Positions 9,694 through 19,073 of a stretch of DNA of 64,000 nucleotides are shown here, in pieces. How positions within the stretch are numbered: position 1 is the first letter of the stretch; every line of letters begins with the position of its first letter. Source of the stretch: Bacteroidota bacterium. GTDB taxonomy: Bacteria; Bacteroidota; Bacteroidia; Chitinophagales; Chitinophagaceae. The DNA is taken from NCBI GenBank assembly GCA_003175935.1, contig PSRI01000138.1, forward strand, positions 1 through 64,000, given 5' to 3'. The translations under genes and the position numbers were made by a program. Under the pieces are notes generated by a model, which saw nothing but the letters and a program-made list of their open reading frames with translations, was not told where the DNA came from and did not search any database.

Positions 9694-11199
9694 ATGGGCA
9701 AACCAACGGCATTCATGGAGTTTTCAAGAGAGCTTCCCCATAAGAGACCTGTAGGGGAGAGGTTGAAAGACTACAAAGAATTTATTGAACGCTATAGCGA
9801 TGAAAAGCTCAATCAGCAGTCATCGCGATGCATGAATTGTGGCATTCCTTTTTGTCATAGTGGATGTCCTTTAGGCAATATCATTCCTGAATTCAATGAT
9901 GCGGTTTCGAGAAAGAGTTGGAAAGAGGCGTATGAAATTTTATCATCCACCAACAACTTCCCTGAATTCACGGGAAGGATTTGTCCGGCCCCCTGCGAAA
10001 CAGCTTGTGTGCTGGGAATTAATCAACCAGCAGTTGCTATTGAAGAAATTGAGAGACATATTATAGAGATAGCGTTTGAGAAAGGATTTGTAAAACCCAG
10101 GAAACCTTCATTACGCACTGGTAAAAAAGTCGCAGTTATTGGATCCGGACCGGCGGGCCTGGCTGTAGCCGCTCAATTAAATTATGCAGGCCACGTGGTG
10201 ACAGTATTTGAAAGAGATGATCAGCCAGGAGGTCTCTTACGGTACGGGATACCCGACTTCAAATTGGAGAAATGGGTGGTCACACGCAGAATTGAATTAT
10301 TGCAAGAGGAAGGTGTAGTTTTCAAATGCCATGCAAATGTTGGAGTGAATGTTAGTCTGAACGATTTGCTTCGTGAATATAATGCCGTGGTGCTTGCGGG
10401 AGGATCAACGACTCCCAGAGATTTAAATATACCTGGAAGGGACTTGAAGGGAGTTTATTTTGCGATGGAATTTTTAAAACAACAAAATAAGAGAATCGCG
10501 GGACTGGATCCACTGGCAGGAGCACAGGTGGAAAGTAATATCTATCACGAATTGCTAAGCGCAAAAGGAAAAAATGTAGTAGTAATAGGTGGGGGTGATA
10601 CGGGTAGCGACTGTGTGGGAACCTCAAACAGGCATGGCGCTGAAACAGTAACACAATTTGAACTGATGCCGATGCCGCCTTCAGAAAGAACAGAATTCAT
10701 GCCCTGGCCCAGTTATCCAATGATTTTAAAAACTTCTTCTTCGCATGAAGAAGGTTGTGAAAGAAGTTGGGCAGTCGCAACAAAAGAATTTATATCCGAT
10801 GGAAATGGAAATTTAGTCGGACTAAAAATCGTGGATTTAGAATGGAAGTTTACAGAAGATGGCAGGCCTGCAAAATTTGTTGAGATCCCGGAAACTGAAA
10901 AAATAATTGATTGCGATCTTGCGTTGCTTGCGATGGGATTTGTACATCCGCAGCACGAGGGAATGATACAGGAACTGGGTGTTGATTTGGATGATAGAGG
11001 TAACGTAAAGGCGGGAGAAAAAAGTTTTCAAACCAATATTTCAAAGGTATTTACCTGCGGAGATATGCGCCGTGGCCAGTCACTTGTTGTGTGGGCTATA
11101 AGCGAAGGAAGGGAATGCGCAAGAAAAGTAGATGAATTTCTGATGGGTAGTTCCTTACTGGAAGCGAGGGATGCTTCCTTATTAAGCAAGGCTGTCTAA
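9694..11199 (+). CDS. gltD: Glutamate synthase, small subunit (NADPH side)
   Basis: A 501-residue beta subunit that passes electrons from NAD(P)H to GltB. N-terminal 4Fe-4S cysteines occur in SRCMNCGIPFCHSGCPLGN and GRICPAPCETACVLG. The FAD Rossmann motif is VAVIGSGPAGLAVAAQL near residue 146. The NAD(P)H site is VVVIGGGDTGSDCVG. A final FAD contact, TCGDMRRGQSLVVWAI, is near the C-terminus. It is cotranscribed with gltB, and a strong terminator starts 28 bp after the stop. Confidence 0.96.
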   Translation: MGKPTAFMEFSRELPHKRPVGERLKDYKEFIERYSDEKLNQQSSRCMNCGIPFCHSGCPLGNIIPEFNDAVSRKSWKEAYEILSSTNNFPEFTGRICPAPCETACVLGINQPAVAIEEIERHIIEIAFEKGFVKPRKPSLRTGKKVAVIGSGPAGLAVAAQLNYAGHVVTVFERDDQPGGLLRYGIPDFKLEKWVVTRRIELLQEEGVVFKCHANVGVNVSLNDLLREYNAVVLAGGSTTPRDLNIPGRDLKGVYFAMEFLKQQNKRIAGLDPLAGAQVESNIYHELLSAKGKNVVVIGGGDTGSDCVGTSNRHGAETVTQFELMPMPPSERTEFMPWPSYPMILKTSSSHEEGCERSWAVATKEFISDGNGNLVGLKIVDLEWKFTEDGRPAKFVEIPETEKIIDCDLALLAMGFVHPQHEGMIQELGVDLDDRGNVKAGEKSFQTNISKVFTCGDMRRGQSLVVWAISEGRECARKVDEFLMGSSLLEARDASLLSKAV

Positions 11200-11226
11200 A
11201 CCAGCAATAGTGTTTTCTCATGTCAT

Positions 11227-11257
11227 AGCCACCTTTTTAGGTGGCTTTATTTTTTAT
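11227..11257 (+). terminator. Rho-independent terminator after gltD
   Basis: AGCCACC (11227-11233) pairs perfectly with GGTGGCT (11240-11246) around a 6-nt loop, followed by TTATTTTTTAT. It separates gltBD from the ammonium transporter genes, so the latter need their own promoter. Confidence 0.9.
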
Positions 11258-11452
11258 TCTAATACGAGTTTTTTTAAGCTTTATTCAAAATTCTTGCTCA
11301 TTTATTGAATTTCCACAATTCCCCGCACATTTTATTAACAATATATATATTACGATAAAAGAAATGTATGTATATCATAAGTTAATCTTTTTTTAATTCT
11401 TAAATTGCTTATAGAAATTGATATTATTATTATTACTAATTTAATAACCAAA

Positions 11453-12862
11453 ATGTTTCCGACCATGCGACAAATAGGTTTTAAACAAGTGATGCCATTT
11501 CTAATTCTGGCAGCGTTTTCAATTGTGGCCATTTTTATTCCCACGGCTCCAAATTTTTCAGATACCGCTAAATACAGTGGTGCTGATATAGCCTGGGTAT
11601 TGGTAGCCACAGCCCTGGTATTCCTTATGACTCCCGGCCTCTCGTTCTTTTATGGAGGTATGGTGAATCGTAAGAATGTGTTGAGCACCATGATTAAAAG
11701 TTTTGTCGCTACGGGGGTGATTAGCTTCTTGTGGCTGATAGTTGGTTTTGGAATGGCTTTCGGAACAGATATCGGAGGCTTCATTGGAAATCCGCTCTCT
11801 CATTTCTTTTTTAAAGGTGTGAATAGCGGAGCTCCCTGGACTTTCGGTGCAACAATTCCACTTCTCCTCTTTGCTTTATTTCAATTAAAATTCGCAATCA
11901 TTACACCCGCCCTGATCGTAGGCGCAGTTGCTGAAAGAATCAAATTTGTTTCCTTCCTGATCTTTACCATATTATTTAGTCTGCTTGTATATGCTCCTCT
12001 CGCACACTGGACCTGGCATCCTGATGGATTCCTCGCCAAGTGGGGAGTCCTGGATTTTGCAGGTGGCACTGTTGTACATATCTCTGCTGGTTGCGCTGCT
12101 TTGGCTGGTGCTATAGTACTAAAAAGAAGAAAAGCACACCTGAAAGGTGAAGAGACTCAACCTGCAAATATTCCATATGTATTATTAGGCACCGGACTAT
12201 TGTGGTTCGGCTGGTTCGGATTTAATGCCGGATCTGCTCTTGCTGCAAACGATCTCGCAGTTTCTGCATTTGCTGCTACAAACACAGCTTCAGCAGTGGC
12301 CGGACTTGCATGGATGTTCTTTGATGCACTCAGAGGCAAAAAACCGAGCGTGCTTGGATTCTGTATAGGTGCAGTTGTAGGACTTGTAGCTATTACACCT
12401 GCAGCGGGCTACGTTGCGGTTCCACAAAGTGCATTCATTGGATTTATTGCTGCTGTGATATCTAATATGTGTGCACATTGGAAAACCAAAACCACATTGG
12501 ATGATACACTCGACGTTTTCCCCTGTCACGGTATTGGTGGAATGGTAGGTATGCTGCTTACGGGTTTATTTGCAACTAAAGCAATCAATCCTGCTGGAAA
12601 TGACGGTTGGTTTTACGGTAACGCATCTTTGTTCTTTACTCAATTGAAGGGCATGGCAATAGTAGTGGGATACAGCTTTGGCGTTTCTTATCTTATTTTC
12701 AAATTTATTGATATTATCACTCCGCTTCGTGTTTCATCCGATGAAGAAGATAAAGGTTTGGATCAGACTCAACATGGCGAACGTTATGTGCAGGGAACTT
12801 TGTTAGTCGACAAAAAAGGAACTCTGGAAGAGCATGAATTTGTTGGCGAAGATGGATTCTAA
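11453..12862 (+). CDS. amt: Ammonium transporter (Amt family), first copy
   Basis: A membrane channel for ammonium with about 11-12 hydrophobic segments. The pore signatures are present: LDFAGGTVVHISAG carries the first pore His and FPCHGIGGMVG the second. The motif LVFLMTPGLSFFYGGMV is the family N-terminal signature. The last 35 or so residues are polar (GLDQTQHGERYV) and resemble the cytoplasmic tail of the family. The start is either ATG 11453 (MFPTMRQIG) or ATG 11465. Upstream in-frame codons run through an implausible Ile-rich stretch. No PII (glnB/glnK) gene lies beside it. Confidence 0.93.
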   Translation: MFPTMRQIGFKQVMPFLILAAFSIVAIFIPTAPNFSDTAKYSGADIAWVLVATALVFLMTPGLSFFYGGMVNRKNVLSTMIKSFVATGVISFLWLIVGFGMAFGTDIGGFIGNPLSHFFFKGVNSGAPWTFGATIPLLLFALFQLKFAIITPALIVGAVAERIKFVSFLIFTILFSLLVYAPLAHWTWHPDGFLAKWGVLDFAGGTVVHISAGCAALAGAIVLKRRKAHLKGEETQPANIPYVLLGTGLLWFGWFGFNAGSALAANDLAVSAFAATNTASAVAGLAWMFFDALRGKKPSVLGFCIGAVVGLVAITPAAGYVAVPQSAFIGFIAAVISNMCAHWKTKTTLDDTLDVFPCHGIGGMVGMLLTGLFATKAINPAGNDGWFYGNASLFFTQLKGMAIVVGYSFGVSYLIFKFIDIITPLRVSSDEEDKGLDQTQHGERYVQGTLLVDKKGTLEEHEFVGEDGF

Positions 12863-12981
12863 GAGAATAGTTGACCGGACAAAATAAAAAAAGAGGAAAA
12901 GTGATATCGCTTGAAGTGAATTTCGAGCTCAGCTTCAGGAGGTACACTTTCCCTCTCATCTTAAACTTAAAACCAATTACA

Positions 12982-14046
12982 ATGTTAAGAAAATTCTTTG
13001 CATCGGCTACTCTTTTCTTTGTTTTTTACTCTGGTTTTACTCAGGATTCCACAAAAAAAAGTACCTGGACGCTCACTGGCTCAGTGGACGCTTATTATCG
13101 ATATAATTTCGATAATGCCAAAAATGCAGACCCATCTAACACCAATAATTTAACCTCTTTTACAAATTCTCAAAATTCTTTCGAACTGGGAATGGCATCG
13201 CTTAGAGTGGATCACACCATGGGAAAAGTAGGTGGAACAGTTGACCTTGGATTTGGAAAAAGAGCCGAAGAATTCTCTTACAACGATCATAACACCATGG
13301 CTGCCGTTAAACAGGCATTTTTAACATACGCCCCATCAGACAAAATAAAATTTACCATGGGTAAATGGGGAACGCATGTTGGTTATGAGGTGCTCGATGC
13401 GTATTTGAACCGTAACTACAGTATGGATTATATGTTCTCTTACGGGCCATTCTTTCACACCGGCTTAAAAATGGATGCAACTTTTAAAAATGTTGGATTC
13501 ATGATCGGCGTTGCAAATCCTGCGGATAATGTTACGGCAAGCTTTGCGAAAAAATCTGTTATCGGCCAGTTCAGTGTTGCTTCCAGCAATGGGAAAGTAA
13601 AAGGCTACCTCAATTATATGGGTGGAAAAAATCTCTCCGATCAATCCATCAATCAATTTGATGTAGTAGTTACCGGTACTATATCTTCCAAATTCAGTAT
13701 CGGATATAATGGAACGGTTCAATCAGTTAAACCAACTGGCGAAAGCGGAAATTCATGGTGGGGCTCTGCTGTTTATTTGAACCTGGATCCTACACCTGTA
13801 TTCGGACTTACACTCAGAGGTGAGTACTTCGATGATAAAAATGCTGTATCCGGGCTGGCTTCTGTTGTAGGTTTAGGAACCAGTGTTTTTGATGCCACAC
13901 TTTCTGCAAATTTTCATATCGACAATCTAACCATCATACCAGAATTCCGACTTGATAGTGCTAAAGATGCCGTTTTTAAAGACAATAATGACGGAACTAA
14001 AAAGAGCACATCTACATTTATTCTGGCTGCAACCTATCATTTCTGA
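12982..14046 (+). CDS. OmpL-like outer-membrane beta-barrel porin
   Basis: A 354-residue predicted outer-membrane protein. The N-terminus is a clear Sec signal peptide (MLRKFFASATLFFVFYSGFTQ), followed by STWTLTGSVDAYYRYNF, the opening typical of the putative porin-2 (BBP2, OmpL-like) family. Alternating hydrophobic beta-strands follow, and the protein ends in TFILAATYHF with a terminal aromatic, as barrel proteins do. The ATG at 12982 is chosen because it begins the signal peptide. An upstream in-frame start at 12871 would bury it. It lies between two ammonium transporters, so a role in passing small nitrogen compounds across the outer membrane is a reasonable inference. Confidence 0.82.
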   Translation: MLRKFFASATLFFVFYSGFTQDSTKKSTWTLTGSVDAYYRYNFDNAKNADPSNTNNLTSFTNSQNSFELGMASLRVDHTMGKVGGTVDLGFGKRAEEFSYNDHNTMAAVKQAFLTYAPSDKIKFTMGKWGTHVGYEVLDAYLNRNYSMDYMFSYGPFFHTGLKMDATFKNVGFMIGVANPADNVTASFAKKSVIGQFSVASSNGKVKGYLNYMGGKNLSDQSINQFDVVVTGTISSKFSIGYNGTVQSVKPTGESGNSWWGSAVYLNLDPTPVFGLTLRGEYFDDKNAVSGLASVVGLGTSVFDATLSANFHIDNLTIIPEFRLDSAKDAVFKDNNDGTKKSTSTFILAATYHF

Positions 14047-14184
14047 TTGGAACAAAAGCGTTAAAGACAGGACCATATTTAAGCGTTACTGACCGCCATT
14101 GTAAACTTTAAAATTAGTCACATGCTTTTGAAGAATTTCACATCCAGCAGGAGAGAAAGATACTTTTCTGCTTCAGGTGGCATC

Positions 14185-15732
14185 ATGACCAAATCCGAAA
14201 AATGGAATTTCGGTCTCACCATGTTTGCTGGTAAAATCATCGGATTATTGATTGTATTAATCCTGATGATGATTTTGCCGGGAATGATTTCAACATCAGT
14301 TCATGCGCAGACAGCGTACACTCCGCATGAAACGTCCATGATGAATTCTATCAATACAGTATGGACACTGGTTGCAGCTTTTTTGGTTTTCGGTATGCAG
14401 CCCGGTTTCGTTATGCTTGAAGCCGGATTTGCCAGGGCCAGAGAAACAGTAAACGTTTTGATGGAATGTATTTTTGATACCTGTCTTTGCGGTTTACTAT
14501 TCTGGGCCTTCGGTTATGCCTTCATGTTTAGTCATGGTAATGGATTCATAGGATATCATTGGTTCTTCCTCAACGGGGCACCGGATACTTATGAAGCAAC
14601 AGGAGTTCCATTAATTGCACACTGGATATTTCAGTTTGCATTTGCCGACACTTGTTCAACTATTACTTCCGGTGCAATGATCGGACGCACAGGTTTCCGT
14701 GGTGATATTTTATATAGCATCGGTGTAACAGGATTTATTTATCCAATTATTGGTCACTGGGCCTGGGGACCCGATGGTTTCCTCGCACTTATGGGATCAA
14801 CAGGAAATTTCCTTCCTTCATTAGGAACAGGTTTCCGTGATTTCGCAGGATCAACAGTAGTACATACAATAGGAGGTATGGTTTCTCTCGCGGGCGCCAT
14901 TGTGCTTGGTCCTCGTTTAGGACGAATATTCAAACGCGATGGAGGAGGGCCAATGCCACCACATAATTTAACCATTGCAGCAGTAGGTGGATTCATCCTT
15001 TGGTTTGGTTGGTATGGATTCAACCCGGGTAGTACACTTTCTGCAATGGATATGCAGGGAATCGGTCGCGTAGCAACGAACACAACACTCGCAGCATGCG
15101 CAGGTGGAATGGGAGCAATGTTATTAGCACTTTGGACCGGATCCACACGCGGTAAATTTGATCTCGGTTTAACAACAAACGGATTTCTTGCAGGCCTTGT
15201 AGCAATTACCTGCCCATGCTACTGGGTAGATCCCGTGGGCGCAATTGTACTTGGATTTATTGCAGGAATCGTTGTAGTACTTGGATGCAACCTTCTCGAA
15301 TATCTTAGAATTGATGATCCTGTTGGTGCAGTACCTGTTCATGGTCTCGCAGGAATATGGGGAACCATTTCTCTTGGATTCTTTGCAGCAGGAAAATATG
15401 GTGCAACCAGCGCAACTGGCGCAGATAATTCAAGTCCGGTTGCCGGTTTGTTTTATGGCGGAGGAACCACAGTTCTCAAAGCACAGCTTATAGGAAGCGC
15501 AACAATTACAATTGCAACTTTTGTTGTCGCATTTGTAATGATGTGGCTCATCAGGCAATTACCACATCCATGGAATTTACGTGTTGAAGAAGAAGGCGAA
15601 GCAGCTCCTGGTGGATTGGATGTTTGGGAACATGGAACTGAAGCTTATCCTTTACAGGACGATCATACTGACATAAAAATACCCAAACAAGGCTCTGTTA
15701 AGTTCCCCGGAAATATCGACGTTAAGGTCTAA
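14185..15732 (+). CDS. amt: Ammonium transporter (Amt family), second copy
   Basis: A second, divergent Amt protein of 515 residues if ATG 14185 (MTKSEKWNFG) is used, or 536 from ATG 14122. The N-terminal hydrophobic segment ending near STSVHAQT looks like a cleavable signal peptide, as in many Amt proteins. Family motifs include AAFLVFGMQPGFVMLEAGF, FRDFAGSTVVHTIGG and VPVHGLAGIWG, so both pore histidines are kept. The C-terminal tail (about 55 residues with GLDVWEHGTEAYP) is longer than in the first copy. The two copies flank a porin gene and probably form one ammonium-uptake unit. Confidence 0.92.
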   Translation: MTKSEKWNFGLTMFAGKIIGLLIVLILMMILPGMISTSVHAQTAYTPHETSMMNSINTVWTLVAAFLVFGMQPGFVMLEAGFARARETVNVLMECIFDTCLCGLLFWAFGYAFMFSHGNGFIGYHWFFLNGAPDTYEATGVPLIAHWIFQFAFADTCSTITSGAMIGRTGFRGDILYSIGVTGFIYPIIGHWAWGPDGFLALMGSTGNFLPSLGTGFRDFAGSTVVHTIGGMVSLAGAIVLGPRLGRIFKRDGGGPMPPHNLTIAAVGGFILWFGWYGFNPGSTLSAMDMQGIGRVATNTTLAACAGGMGAMLLALWTGSTRGKFDLGLTTNGFLAGLVAITCPCYWVDPVGAIVLGFIAGIVVVLGCNLLEYLRIDDPVGAVPVHGLAGIWGTISLGFFAAGKYGATSATGADNSSPVAGLFYGGGTTVLKAQLIGSATITIATFVVAFVMMWLIRQLPHPWNLRVEEEGEAAPGGLDVWEHGTEAYPLQDDHTDIKIPKQGSVKFPGNIDVKV

Positions 15733-15757
15733 TTTTTAAACCATACCCTTTAGTCAC

Positions 15758-15818
15758 AAGCATCATTCCTGTACGTGGATAAATATTTCCAGCAGGTGCA
15801 TGAACAGGAGTGATGCTT
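15758..15818 (+). terminator. Long stem-loop after amt2, probable terminator
   Basis: AAGCATCATTCCTG (15758-15771) pairs over 14 bp, with one G-U wobble, with CAGGAGTGATGCTT (15805-15818). The loop is 33 nt, and TTTGTATATATTT follows the stem. The stem is strong, but the loop is larger than usual for an intrinsic terminator and the T-tract is interrupted. It most likely marks the 3' end of the amt transcript. Confidence 0.55.
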
Positions 15819-15865
15819 TTGTATATATTTGGTTTAGATAAATACAACTGACTCTTAGCGCGGAT

Positions 15866-15964
15866 TTACTTATCGCAAATAAGTTCTATTCTCTCTCCGT
15901 GCTCCTGAAAATTCCCATCCGTGTTAATTAGCAATAAAGAATTAAAGGCATAATATCTTTTCAT
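15866..15964 (-). CDS. Possible small protein of 32 residues, or a gene remnant
   Basis: An ATG at 15964 opens a 32-codon frame (MKRYYAFNSLLLINTDGNFQ at its start, ending in ELICDK). The same frame stays open upstream to 16024 with protein-like content (ESTDSLNKLSQALKAA), but without an ATG. It could be a small protein transcribed through from ppc, or the surviving C-terminus of an older gene. I do not recognise a family. Support is only the amino-acid composition. Confidence 0.25.
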   Translation of the reverse strand: MKRYYAFNSLLLINTDGNFQEHGERIELICDK

Positions 15965-16092
15965 AGCCGCTTTCAATGCCTGGCTAAGTTTGTTTAAAGA
16001 GTCTGTTGACTCCAGCCCTAAACCTTAAGCACCTTATACCCGTATGATTTTTTTTCTGCAAAAGGTGCAGGATGAATTCTTAAGTTGATCCG

Positions 16093-16118
16093 AGAGCTCT
16101 TCTTTTAAGAAGGGCTCT
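16093..16118. terminator. Hairpin just downstream of ppc
   Basis: AGAGCTCTTCTT (16093-16104) faces AAGAAGGGCTCT (16107-16118), a 12-bp stem with one G-U/T-G wobble and almost no loop. It starts 5 bp beyond the ppc stop codon. There is a short T-run only on the plus-strand side, so it may stop transcripts arriving from amt2 or protect the ppc mRNA end. Confidence 0.5.
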
Positions 16119-16122
16119 TTAA

Positions 16123-18699
16123 TTATGCAGAATTTCTGCCGGCATTTATAATCCCAAATGAGCACCTCATAACAAGTTTCTCAAATGTTTCTTTAATAGG
16201 AGGCTGACTAAAATGCTCTTCCATTTCGCGCACTTTGGTAATGGCATACTGCTGAATGGTGGTAAGTGGTAATACAATTCTTTCACGCATTTGAACAGAT
16301 AACTGCTCAACGGGATAGTTTGCCATCAACTCATTATTGCCGGACAATTTGAAAATATATTTTTGAGTGAGCTGAAATTCATTGTAAATCTTATTCCAGA
16401 TTTCTCCATAAACAGGATGCTTTGAAAGGAATTCTGTCATCGGGAAAAAACATTTCTTCATGGCCATCTCACAATTATCAATTAGCGTTTTAAAGAAAGT
16501 GGAATTTTCATACAGGTCCTTTACTTCATTCCATCTCCCTTTTTCATCCATTGAATGCAGGGCCGTTCCCACACCATAATATCCCGTTACATTTTGTTTG
16601 AGCTGACTCCAGGCGCCCACGAATGGAATCGCACGCAAATCTTTCAGAGAGATTCGCGAAGAACTGCCTCGTTTCGCTGGTCGGCTTCCGATATTCGTTT
16701 CTGCGTAAAATCGCAGTGGACTTGCATGACCAAGATATTCGAGAAAGTTTGGATGGTTTTTCAATTCAACATAAGATTCGAAACCTTTTTCTGAGAGTTC
16801 TTCCAGCAAAGCCTCTTCATCTTTTTCCATCGTAATATTTCTTGATGAGAACAGGTCATTCGATATACCTGCATTCACAAGTTGCTCAATATTGAATTGT
16901 GCAGAATCTACTATTCCAAAATTTGAACTTACAGTTTGTCCCTGAATGGTGAGCTGAATTTCTTTGTTCGCAATATTCTTTCCGAGTGAAGCATAAAACT
17001 TATGTGTCTTTCCGCCGCCTCTTGCAGGGGGACCCCCACGACCATCAAAAAACACAACATCTATATTGTACTTCTTAGAAATTGCCGTCAATTCTTCCTT
17101 GGCTTTAAATATGCTCCAGTTTGCCATCAGGTAACCACCATCCTTAGTGCCATCAGAAAATCCGAGCATGATGGTTTGCCTGTTTCTCCTTCTTCTTAAA
17201 TGATCTCTGTACGATGGCAATTCATACAACTCAGCCATTACGTTTGCAGCTTTCCTGAGGTCATCCACTGTTTCAAAAAGCGGAACGATGTCTACATTTA
17301 ACTCTCCCGGCTTCCACCCGCTCAATAAAAACAAACCATAAACCTCCATCGCATTTAATGCACTATTGCACTGGCTGATAATATACCGGTCGCAGCCTTC
17401 CTGCCCGTTGAATTGCTGAATGTTCTTAATTGCTGCCATTACCTGCAGTGTATCCTGGTAAATGGCATCACTCAAAATTGCAGGATCCACACAATTTTTT
17501 ATTGAACCCAGTACTTTGATCTTTTCGGCAGCACTTAATTTATTGTAGTCATTTGGTATGGCTTCACTCTTTTGCGAAATTTCATCCAGCACTTTTCCAT
17601 GAACAGAACTATCCTGCCGAACATCAAGAGATGCAAAATGCAAACCAAACACTTCAACTTTGCTAATCAAACTATCAACCTGCCCCAGGAAAAGACCATT
17701 ATGCTGATAAATCAAAGTCTCCCTGATTTGATTGAGCGTATTTAATATTTCCTCTTTGGATAATTCCGTTTTGCTATCGGGAATAAATATATTGTTGTAG
17801 AGCTTATTCTCAAGCTCAGCAAGTGGAACATCAACACCTTTAAAAGTGAGCCTTCTCTTCAATCTTCTCACATCAACATAATAGCATTTAATGATTCCTC
17901 CCCTGAGTGCGTCTGCAACTTTAAGTGTGGTTTCCGTTCTCACATAAGGATTCCCGTCTCTGTCGCCTCCTGGCCAAAATCCCATTTTGATAATAGGATT
18001 TGATGGAGATACACACTCGGGAAAATTACTTTTCATTACTGAAAGAATTTTTCCTGCTGCAGGATAAAAAACATTTTCGAGATACCATATTAGACTCACG
18101 GCTTCGTCATACGGTGTCGGTTTTTGTTTTTTGAAGAACGGTGTCTTTCCCAACTGTTGCAGATACATATTTATCTGGTTGGCACTATTGTCGGTAATGG
18201 CTTTACTCAAATCGTTTATAATACCCAACACAGCACCAGGGTAAAACTGAGTGGGATGCGCGGTAAGGACCAGGCGTATTTCAAAATCCCTGAGCTTTTC
18301 TTTTAATTCTTCTTCCTTGTGAAATTGGATAACGTCAGATTCCAGGTTCTTGAGTGTGCCGGGTCCACCCATATCGTTTACAGATTTGAATGCCGCATCT
18401 TCCAACGCATCAAATAATACAACCTGGCGCTCCACGTACTGAACAAATCTAAAAAGCAGATCCAGCTTTTCTTCCTGTTTAGTGTAAGAGGTATGTTTAT
18501 TAAAAAATTCTTCAATAATTTCAACCGGGCTCATCTTCTTTCTATATCCATCTTCACAATTGCTGAGAAGAAGTGAAAGTAATATTCCAGTTTTTTCAAT
18601 CCGGTGGAAAGGAAGAGAAGTGAACAAACTATTATAAAGCTGAAATTTAATTCCAACCTGATTCTTGAATTGTGTGAGGGCTGATGAATTTCCTGCCAT
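16123..18699 (-). CDS. ppc: Phosphoenolpyruvate carboxylase
   Basis: An 858-residue enzyme that carboxylates PEP to oxaloacetate, feeding the citric acid cycle and the aspartate family. LTAHPTQFYPG holds the catalytic His of the N-terminal active-site motif. GGDRDGNPYV is a classical PEPC signature. The second active-site motif reads FFDGRGGPPARGGG, where better-known enzymes have FHGRGGxxGRGG, and the substrate loop is LGFSDGTKDGGYLMANW. The C-terminus is RNSA rather than the common (Q/R)NTG. These differences suggest a lineage-specific branch rather than inactivation, because length and all other blocks are intact. It is transcribed away from thrA. Confidence 0.93.
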   Translation of the reverse strand: MAGNSSALTQFKNQVGIKFQLYNSLFTSLPFHRIEKTGILLSLLLSNCEDGYRKKMSPVEIIEEFFNKHTSYTKQEEKLDLLFRFVQYVERQVVLFDALEDAAFKSVNDMGGPGTLKNLESDVIQFHKEEELKEKLRDFEIRLVLTAHPTQFYPGAVLGIINDLSKAITDNSANQINMYLQQLGKTPFFKKQKPTPYDEAVSLIWYLENVFYPAAGKILSVMKSNFPECVSPSNPIIKMGFWPGGDRDGNPYVRTETTLKVADALRGGIIKCYYVDVRRLKRRLTFKGVDVPLAELENKLYNNIFIPDSKTELSKEEILNTLNQIRETLIYQHNGLFLGQVDSLISKVEVFGLHFASLDVRQDSSVHGKVLDEISQKSEAIPNDYNKLSAAEKIKVLGSIKNCVDPAILSDAIYQDTLQVMAAIKNIQQFNGQEGCDRYIISQCNSALNAMEVYGLFLLSGWKPGELNVDIVPLFETVDDLRKAANVMAELYELPSYRDHLRRRRNRQTIMLGFSDGTKDGGYLMANWSIFKAKEELTAISKKYNIDVVFFDGRGGPPARGGGKTHKFYASLGKNIANKEIQLTIQGQTVSSNFGIVDSAQFNIEQLVNAGISNDLFSSRNITMEKDEEALLEELSEKGFESYVELKNHPNFLEYLGHASPLRFYAETNIGSRPAKRGSSSRISLKDLRAIPFVGAWSQLKQNVTGYYGVGTALHSMDEKGRWNEVKDLYENSTFFKTLIDNCEMAMKKCFFPMTEFLSKHPVYGEIWNKIYNEFQLTQKYIFKLSGNNELMANYPVEQLSVQMRERIVLPLTTIQQYAITKVREMEEHFSQPPIKETFEKLVMRCSFGIINAGRNSA

Positions 18700-19073
18700 G
18701 TAATTATGAGATGGATTTAATGAGAATTAGCTCGTTTAGATTAATGAATATACCCGTAGAATTGATTCTCCGGGACCTTTTTTAATATGGCAAACAGGAA
18801 AAATTAGCGGCATGAAATTACTTAAAAAAATGGGTATTCAGCTTTTAATCCTCGTTGCATCTTTCAATTGATTCGAAATTTTAATTAACTCCACTGACCT
18901 TCCCGAAAAAAATGGAAGACTTGTGGAAGTCTTGAAAGCCTTATCCAGACTAACGTCTATTAGTTATTTGGAAATACTAAAATTTACACCCGTTTCTATT
19001 TGACGATTTCTATTATTTGCTTTATTCGCTTGTTTATAACAGTTTCTGATTTAACTTCGGGTCCTTCATTCAA
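18700..19073. other. Intergenic region between ppc and the threonine leader
   Basis: A 374-bp divergent regulatory region. It should contain the ppc promoter (minus strand) and the thr operon promoter (plus strand), but I find no full TTG-N19-TAnnTTTG match for either. It also holds a 19-codon hydrophobic open frame (18812-18871) and a small perfect hairpin AAGACTT-GTGG-AAGTCTT (18916-18933) of unknown use. Confidence 0.5.
18812..18871 (+). CDS. Doubtful 19-codon hydrophobic peptide
   Basis: ATG at 18812 reads MKLLKKMGIQLLILVASFN and stops. It looks like a signal peptide with no mature protein behind it. It could be chance, the relic of a secreted-protein gene, or a small membrane peptide. 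No further support. Confidence 0.12.
   Translation: MKLLKKMGIQLLILVASFN

Larger units (their letters stand above)
15733..16122. other. Intergenic region between amt2 and ppc (390 bp)
   Basis: Both flanking genes end here. It holds a long hairpin after amt2 (15758-15818), a short minus-strand open frame (15866-15964), and a hairpin next to the ppc stop (16093-16118). I see no tRNA-like fold or repeat. Confidence 0.6.

Noticed and set aside
18916-18933. AAGACTT-GTGG-AAGTCTT hairpin as a terminator
   Set aside because: There is no T-run and no gene ends here; kept only as a note for the intergenic region.
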